Position numbers and translations under genes: made by a program. DNA of 64,000 bases from Bin87 sp965208015. Lineage in GTDB: Bacteria > Chloroflexota > Dehalococcoidia > Lucifugimonadales > UBA3495. The notes under the pieces are model-generated. The model was given only the letters and a program-made list of their open reading frames with translations, ran no database searches and was not told the DNA's origin. This document shows positions 59,105 through 64,000 of the stretch, piece after piece. The DNA lies in the NCBI GenBank assembly GCA_965208015.1, contig OZ242308.1:496001-560000 (forward strand), written 5' to 3'. Within the stretch, counting starts at the first letter, position 1, and the number at the start of each line of letters is the position of its first letter.

Positions 59105-60925
59105 ATGTCCGTTCATCGCATGGCTAAACCGTTTCGTACCATTTCACTGTTCCTGTTATCACTGGCCCTGCTTGCGGTGTGGGCCTGCGGTGAATCAGCC
59201 CCAGCCCCCGAGGAGAGTGCTGCCGTTGCCCCGGCCACTTCCGCGCCCGCCAGCGTCGCCGCCACCGCCGTCCCGGAAGCAACCGCAGTTCCCGCCATGG
59301 CCGAAAGCGAGGCCATGCTCCACCTGGCCGTGACCCCGCTGCCCCAGGACACGTTCTTTCCCTGGCTCGCCACCAGCAGCGGCCACCTGGTCTTCCGTCC
59401 CATGTGGGAGAACCTGACCACCATGTCCCCCACAACCGGAGTGTCCGAGATCTATCCCCAATTGGCCCGGGACTGGGAGATCAGCGCCGACGCCAGCCAG
59501 TACACTTTCTATCTCCAGGAGGGCGTGCAGTTCCACTTCGGTCAGGGCGAGTTCACGGTGAAGGACGTTATCTTCACCGCGGACCAGCAGATGTCCGACC
59601 CGCTGGCCGGCTGCAAGGCGACGCTCAGCAGATTCATGGGCGCTGACTCCATGACCGGCATGATGGAAAACGGCGACCTGGAGATCATCGACGATTACAC
59701 CTTCAAGATGACCCTGGCTCGCCCCCAGGTTGACGTGGCCTCCTGGTATTTCAACATCCTGCAGATCGGCTGCATGGCGGTGCGCAGCTCGGCCCAGTTC
59801 GCCGCGGAAGGCGAAGCGATGTTCGAGAGCGGCCCCGCCGGCACCGGCGCCTACCAGTTCGCGGAACGCAAGCTGAAGGAGTACACCCAGTACGAAGCGG
59901 TGCCCTATGACCACTGGCGGGTTAACCCAGAGTTCAAGCACATGCGCATCACCACCACGCCTGAGGATCTGACCCGATTGGCCCTCCTCCTCACTGGTGA
60001 GGCCAACATGGTGGATGTGCCCAAGGTGCTGCACCAGCAGGCCCTGGACGAGGGCATGGAGATATTCGAAAGCCCGCTGCCCACCGTCGGCCTGACCATC
60101 ATCCCGTTCGGCCAGTACTACGTCAGCGAGGTCAACTGGAACCCCGAAACCGAGCCGTGGACCGCTCCGGGCGAAACCGGCAACCTGGTGCGGGAGGCCA
60201 TGAACCGGGCCATCGACCGGGAGCAGATCATCAACGAGCTGTTCAAGGGTCGCGGCGAGCCGATGTACAACACCATATTCCATGAGTCTCTGGAAGGCTG
60301 GAACCCGCGCTGGGCCGAAGAATTCGATGAGAAGTACGGCTACGATCCCGAACTGGCCCGGCAGCTTCTGGATCAGGCCGGCTACCCCGGCGACAACGGC
60401 CAGAACCGTTTCAGCCTAGAGGTCTGGCAGAGCAGCCTCCCCGGCCTGCCCGAAACCATCGAGGTTTCCCAGACGGTGGCCCAGTCCTTCGAGGACATCG
60501 GCATCGACGTGAAGCTGGTTGAGGTGGAATTCGCCCGCGCCATCGACGCCTTCCGCGACCGCCATGACGCCCACTTCATCCTGCCGGTGCGCCAGACCCT
60601 GCGTCCCATCACCGCTAACGCGCGAATCTACTACTACACCGGTGATACCAATCCGGAAACCGGCATCCCTGGCGGCGGCGTGGCATATATCGAAGACCAA
60701 CTTTATGACGACACCTATCACCGCCTGCTGGAGGAAACGGATCAACCAACACGGGAACAGCTGGCCCAGACGATGGGTGACGACATCTACGACGAGTACC
60801 GCACCATCCCCGTCGTCAACATCCGTTCAACCCTGGTGGTGGATCCCGAAGAGGTGGCCGAGTACATCTTCGGCAGTATCACCGGCGTCTTCGGCCACCT
60901 GGAGTACGCCAAGCGCGCCCAGTAG
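59105..60925 (+). CDS. Family 5 solute-binding lipoprotein, copy 3
   Basis: 606 residues, same architecture: lipobox LLAVWACGE (Cys about 27), linker, SBP_bac_5 fold. Closer to copy 4 than to copies 1-2 (QFHFGQGEFTVKD, SWYFNILQIGCMAVRSSAQ, LARQLLDQAGYPGDNGQNRFSLEVWQ). GGAGG before ATG 59105. Confidence 0.92.
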   Translation: MSVHRMAKPFRTISLFLLSLALLAVWACGESAPAPEESAAVAPATSAPASVAATAVPEATAVPAMAESEAMLHLAVTPLPQDTFFPWLATSSGHLVFRPMWENLTTMSPTTGVSEIYPQLARDWEISADASQYTFYLQEGVQFHFGQGEFTVKDVIFTADQQMSDPLAGCKATLSRFMGADSMTGMMENGDLEIIDDYTFKMTLARPQVDVASWYFNILQIGCMAVRSSAQFAAEGEAMFESGPAGTGAYQFAERKLKEYTQYEAVPYDHWRVNPEFKHMRITTTPEDLTRLALLLTGEANMVDVPKVLHQQALDEGMEIFESPLPTVGLTIIPFGQYYVSEVNWNPETEPWTAPGETGNLVREAMNRAIDREQIINELFKGRGEPMYNTIFHESLEGWNPRWAEEFDEKYGYDPELARQLLDQAGYPGDNGQNRFSLEVWQSSLPGLPETIEVSQTVAQSFEDIGIDVKLVEVEFARAIDAFRDRHDAHFILPVRQTLRPITANARIYYYTGDTNPETGIPGGGVAYIEDQLYDDTYHRLLEETDQPTREQLAQTMGDDIYDEYRTIPVVNIRSTLVVDPEEVAEYIFGSITGVFGHLEYAKRAQ

Positions 60926-60957
60926 CCGCACCGCGACACTCGACGACCCAACGCATG

Positions 60958-60990
60958 GGGGCGGTTAGACACCGCCCCTATCTGATTGAC
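60958..60990 (+). terminator. Terminator after SBP gene 3
   Basis: GGGGCGGT (60958-60965) / ACCGCCCC (60971-60978), loop TAGAC, followed by TATCTGATTG. Confidence 0.65.
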
Positions 60991-61017
60991 GGCGATGGTG
61001 CGACCGGGGCGCCTCGG

Positions 61018-61046
61018 TTGACAGCGGCGCAGTCCTCATGTATCAT
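61018..61046 (+). promoter_or_regulatory. Promoter of SBP gene 4
   Basis: TTGACA (61018-61023), 17 nt, TATCAT (61041-61046), then an A/T-rich initial region with TATAATAATAAATAAT. Confidence 0.65.
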
Positions 61047-61174
61047 GTATAATAATAAATAATATTACTATTTGCGCCTGCGAAACGCCGTAGACCACAA
61101 CAACGCCCAGCAATCAGCCGACCGCCGACGGAGGACCAAGTTGAAATCGACTCCCGGATAACGGAGGTGACGTT

Positions 61175-63001
61175 ATGGTTAATCCTAGCCTCTCCAGACT
61201 GCTCCGCCTCTCCATCACGTTATCAACCTTTCTCTCCCTGCTCGCCCTTGCGGCCTGTGGCCAGGCGGCCGCCCCTCAGGAGGAAATCGCCGCCCCAATC
61301 CCCGTCGGCGCCGAGGCCGCCAGTTCTGCGTCCACCGCGGTTCCGGCGCCCACCCGCGCGCCATCCATGTCCGAAAGCGGGGCCATGCTCCACCTGGCCG
61401 TGACCCCGCTCCCCCAGGACACCTTCTATCCCTGGCTCGCCACCAGCAGCGGCCACCTGGTCTTCCGCCCCATGTGGGAGAACCTGACCACCGTCGACCC
61501 CAAAACCGGCGTCTCTGACGTCTATCCCCAGTTGGCTCGCGAATGGGAAGTCAGCCCCGACGCCAGCCAGTACACCTTCCGCCTCCAGGAGGGCGTCCCG
61601 TTCCACTTCGGCCACGGCGAGTTTACCGTCAAGGACGTGGTCCTCACCGCTGACCAGCAGATGTCCGACCCCCTGGCCGGTTGCAAGGCCCATCTCAGCA
61701 GGTTCATGGGCGCTGACTCCATGACCGAGATGATCGATAACGGCGACATGGAGATCATCGACGACTATACCTTCAAGATGAACCTGGCCCAGCCCCAGGT
61801 GGACGTGGCGTCCTGGTACTTCAGCATCCTGCAGATCGGCTGCATGGCCGTCCGCAGCTCTGCCCAGCACGCCGCCGAAGGCGACGCCATGTTCGAGAAC
61901 GGCCCGGCCGGCACCGGCGCCTACCAGTTCGTGGAACGCGAGCTCAAGGAATACGCCGAATTCGAGGCCGTGCCCTACGACCACTGGCGGGTCAACCCCG
62001 AGTTCAAGCGCCTGCGCATCAGCACTACCCCGGAAGACCTGACCCGCTTGGCCATGCTGCTGACTGGCGAAGCCAACATGGTGGACGTGCCCAAGGTCCT
62101 GCACCAGCAGGCCATCGACGCGGGCATGGAGGTTATCGAAAGCCCACTGCCCACCGTTGGCCTCACCATCCTGCCTTTGGGACAGTACTACGTCACCCAG
62201 GTCAACTGGAACCCCGACACCGAACCCTGGAACGCTCCCGGCGAATCCGGCGTCCTGGTGCGCCAGGCCATGAACCGGGCCATCGACCGGGACCAGATCA
62301 TCAACGAGCTGTTCAAGGGCCGCGGCGAGCCTATGCACAACACCATCTTCCACCCGTCGCTGGAGGGCTGGAACCCCCGCTGGTCCGAAGAGTTCGACGA
62401 GAAGTACGGCTACGACCCCGAGCTGGCCCGGCAGCTTCTGGACCAGGCCGGCTACCCCGGCGACAACGGCCAGAACCGCTTCAGCCTGGAGGTCTGGCAG
62501 AGCAGCCTCCCCGGCCTGCCCGAAACCATCGAGGTTTCCCAGACGGTGGCCCAGTCCTTTGAGGACATCGGCATCGACGTAAAGCTGGTGGAGGTGGAAT
62601 TCGCCCGGGCCATCGACGCCATGCGCGATCGGCACGACGCCCACTTCATCCTTCCCGTGCGCCAGACCCTCCGCCCCATCACCGCCAACACCCGCATCTA
62701 CTACTACGCTGGCGGCGGCCGATTCAGCGAGACGACAGGTCTGCCCACAGGAGGCGCTATCTACATGGAAAGCCAGCTATACGACGACACCTATGACCGT
62801 CTGCTGGTGGAAACCGACCCCGAGGAGCGCAACCGGGTGGCCCGGGTGATGGGCGACGATATCTACGACACCTACCGCACCATCCCCATCGTCAACATTC
62901 GGTCAACGCTGGTGGTGAATCCGGAGGAAGTGGACGAGTACATTTTCGGCAGCATCACCGGCGTCTTCGGCCACCTGGAATACGCCAGGCAGGCCCAGTA
63001 G
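61175..63001 (+). CDS. Family 5 solute-binding lipoprotein, copy 4
   Basis: 608 residues with lipobox LALAACGQ. Unlike copies 1-3 its linker is only about 40 residues. The fold is complete to FGSITGVFGHLEYARQAQ. Ligand-pocket residues differ slightly from copy 3 (YYYAGGGRFSETTGLPTGG insertion). GGAGG before ATG. Confidence 0.92.
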   Translation: MVNPSLSRLLRLSITLSTFLSLLALAACGQAAAPQEEIAAPIPVGAEAASSASTAVPAPTRAPSMSESGAMLHLAVTPLPQDTFYPWLATSSGHLVFRPMWENLTTVDPKTGVSDVYPQLAREWEVSPDASQYTFRLQEGVPFHFGHGEFTVKDVVLTADQQMSDPLAGCKAHLSRFMGADSMTEMIDNGDMEIIDDYTFKMNLAQPQVDVASWYFSILQIGCMAVRSSAQHAAEGDAMFENGPAGTGAYQFVERELKEYAEFEAVPYDHWRVNPEFKRLRISTTPEDLTRLAMLLTGEANMVDVPKVLHQQAIDAGMEVIESPLPTVGLTILPLGQYYVTQVNWNPDTEPWNAPGESGVLVRQAMNRAIDRDQIINELFKGRGEPMHNTIFHPSLEGWNPRWSEEFDEKYGYDPELARQLLDQAGYPGDNGQNRFSLEVWQSSLPGLPETIEVSQTVAQSFEDIGIDVKLVEVEFARAIDAMRDRHDAHFILPVRQTLRPITANTRIYYYAGGGRFSETTGLPTGGAIYMESQLYDDTYDRLLVETDPEERNRVARVMGDDIYDTYRTIPIVNIRSTLVVNPEEVDEYIFGSITGVFGHLEYARQAQ

Positions 63002-63238
63002 CTAACGCTTACTCATTTTGTCATCGCGAGGAGCGCAGCGACGTGGCGATCTCGTTGCTGAAAGAGACGTCATTGCCCCGGCGAGATTGCCGCGCTGCGC
63101 TCGCAATGACGGTTTGAGTGAAACTGGGTACGCGTGAAGGCCCAGTAGATGGAAGATGCTGAACCGGCCCGGCCGGGAGGAGGGATCCGACCGGGCCAGA
63201 CGCCCGAAGAAGGGGCAGGAGACGGGACGCTGCCGCCG
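63002..63238. repeat. Gap with inverted family C copies
   Basis: Two facing family C copies (about 63020-63115). No gene seen; a Gly-rich reading frame on the + strand (63149-63352) overlaps the iron-binding gene and is rejected. Confidence 0.6.
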
Positions 63239-64000
63239 CTAAGGCAGCGCCCCGACTTTTTGCAGCATTGCCTGCGTGCCGGCCAGGTCGCCCAGATCGG
63301 CCAGGGTGATGTCGGGCTGGCCAATCTCTTCCAGCGGCGTCAGCAGCACTGACGGGCGGACCTCTTCGACCAAGGGGTACTCGAAGGTCGAACCGGCAAA
63401 GTACTGCTGGGCCACCTTGCTCAGCAGAAAGCGGACAAACGCCTCCGCGTTCTCCGGGTTGTCCGCAGTCTCCAGGATGCTGACGCCGGACACCAGCACG
63501 ATGGCACCGGGGCCGGCGGCGCGCAGGTGGGCATTCCGCGCCGGAAAGTCCTCGCCCTCTTCAGCGATGAAGCGGTACAGGTAGTAGTGGTTCACCAGGC
63601 CAACGTCGATTTCCCCGGCCGCCGCCGCCGCAACCTGCGGGGTGTTCTTGGGATAGTTCTGGACGTCGTTGTCCAGCATGGCGCGCAGCCATTGCTCGGT
63701 GCGTTCTTCGCCCCATCCCACGCGCAGAGCGGTCACCATCGCCTGAAAGGAACCGTTGGTCGGCGCCCAGCCTACCCGTCCCTTCCAGCCCGGCTCGGTG
63801 AAACCCCACAGGTCGTCGGGCAGATCGGCCTCGGTGAACGCCTCGGTGCCGTACACCACCACCCGGGCGCGCCCGGTGATGCCCACCCAGCTGCCGTCAG
63901 TGGATCGCGCCCACTCCGGGGTCATCACGATGACGTCCTCCGGCAGCGCCACCATCATTTCGGAAACGGCGGCGAGACCCCCGGGATCCTGGGCGTAGAA
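63239..64000 (-). CDS. Iron(III)-type ABC solute-binding protein, C-terminal part
   Basis: 254 residues, open to the right edge. FYAQDPGGLAAVSEMM, SWVGITGRARVVVYGTEAF, LPDDLWGFTEPGWKGRVGWAPTNGSFQAMVTALR, GLVNHYYLYRF are the second-domain motifs of FbpA/FutA-type proteins, with the paired tyrosines (NHYYLYRF) that bind ferric iron. The signal peptide and first domain lie outside the window. Convergent with the SBP cluster. Confidence 0.88.
   Translation of the reverse strand, partial: FYAQDPGGLAAVSEMMVALPEDVIVMTPEWARSTDGSWVGITGRARVVVYGTEAFTEADLPDDLWGFTEPGWKGRVGWAPTNGSFQAMVTALRVGWGEERTEQWLRAMLDNDVQNYPKNTPQVAAAAAGEIDVGLVNHYYLYRFIAEEGEDFPARNAHLRAAGPGAIVLVSGVSILETADNPENAEAFVRFLLSKVAQQYFAGSTFEYPLVEEVRPSVLLTPLEEIGQPDITLADLGDLAGTQAMLQKVGALP

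Overview
The window is a 64 kb high-GC bacterial chromosome segment. It most resembles a member of the Chloroflexota (Dehalococcoidia/SAR202-like). That is inferred from the lipoproteins (cysteine after an alanine-rich helix, then Ala/Pro/Thr-rich linkers), the family-5 solute-binding-protein expansion and the gene mix; no rRNA, tRNA or other taxonomic marker is present to prove it. No CRISPR array, intact transposon, phage or replication origin was seen.

Layout. 0-2.7 kb: shikimate-pathway genes (aroA fragment, tyrA) and an MFS exporter. 2.7-3.7 kb: two tiny paralogous genes, each with a near-consensus promoter and its own terminator, sharing a C-terminal YGIPMAGVRYYS motif; these are the best candidate for something undescribed. 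3.8-9.4 kb: gene remnants, three micro membrane proteins, a candidate structured RNA, a DUF3800 protein, a large MmeI-like DNA methyltransferase and a ParDE pair. 9.6-21.4 kb: a HEPN pair, a MetE-like protein, HicBA, a metallopeptidase-like lipoprotein, NadB, VOC enzymes, a GNAT-aminotransferase fusion, a broken DUF3800 gene and a nitroreductase. 21.7-43 kb: accessory islands (methyltransferase-HNH fusion, retropepsin-like protease pair, coiled-coil family, VapBC, AF2212/PIN, HicBA, a type ISP-like methyltransferase, a decaying RelE/MazF cluster) interleaved with argG, argD, an SDR, a PHP protein and MaoC genes. 43-53 kb: a metal ABC ATPase, membrane proteins, another SDR, gatC-gatA, a frameshifted AlbA_2 regulator and asnS. 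54.9-63 kb: four tandem paralogous peptide-type solute-binding lipoproteins, each with its own promoter, then the 3' part of an iron-binding-protein gene on the opposite strand.

Short palindromic repeats fill nearly every intergenic gap. Family A (about 110 nt, arms GTCAGAA..AGGATT / AATCCTG..TTCTGAC) has at least 15 full or partial copies. Family B is GTCATTCCGGCGAAAGCCGGAATCCA. Family C is a GTCATTGCGAGCGCAGCGCGGCAATCTCG type. Family D is a CCTGTCCATCC type. Families E (GTAGGGGCGACC..) and F (CCCTCTCCC..GGGAGAGGG) are rarer. A smaller palindrome (CCCCGTA-CTTGA-TACGGGG) sits nested inside families A and B, with a compensated variant in C. Three enzymes carry repeats translated in frame, and a mazF gene is interrupted by one, a situation comparable to the Rickettsia palindromic elements.

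Functionally the segment combines core biosynthesis (aromatic amino acids, NAD, arginine, Asn-tRNA/amidotransferase) with islands dense in toxin-antitoxin and DNA-modification genes, many paired by 1-4 nt stop/start overlaps. All identifications come from reading motifs in the sequence; no database search was run.
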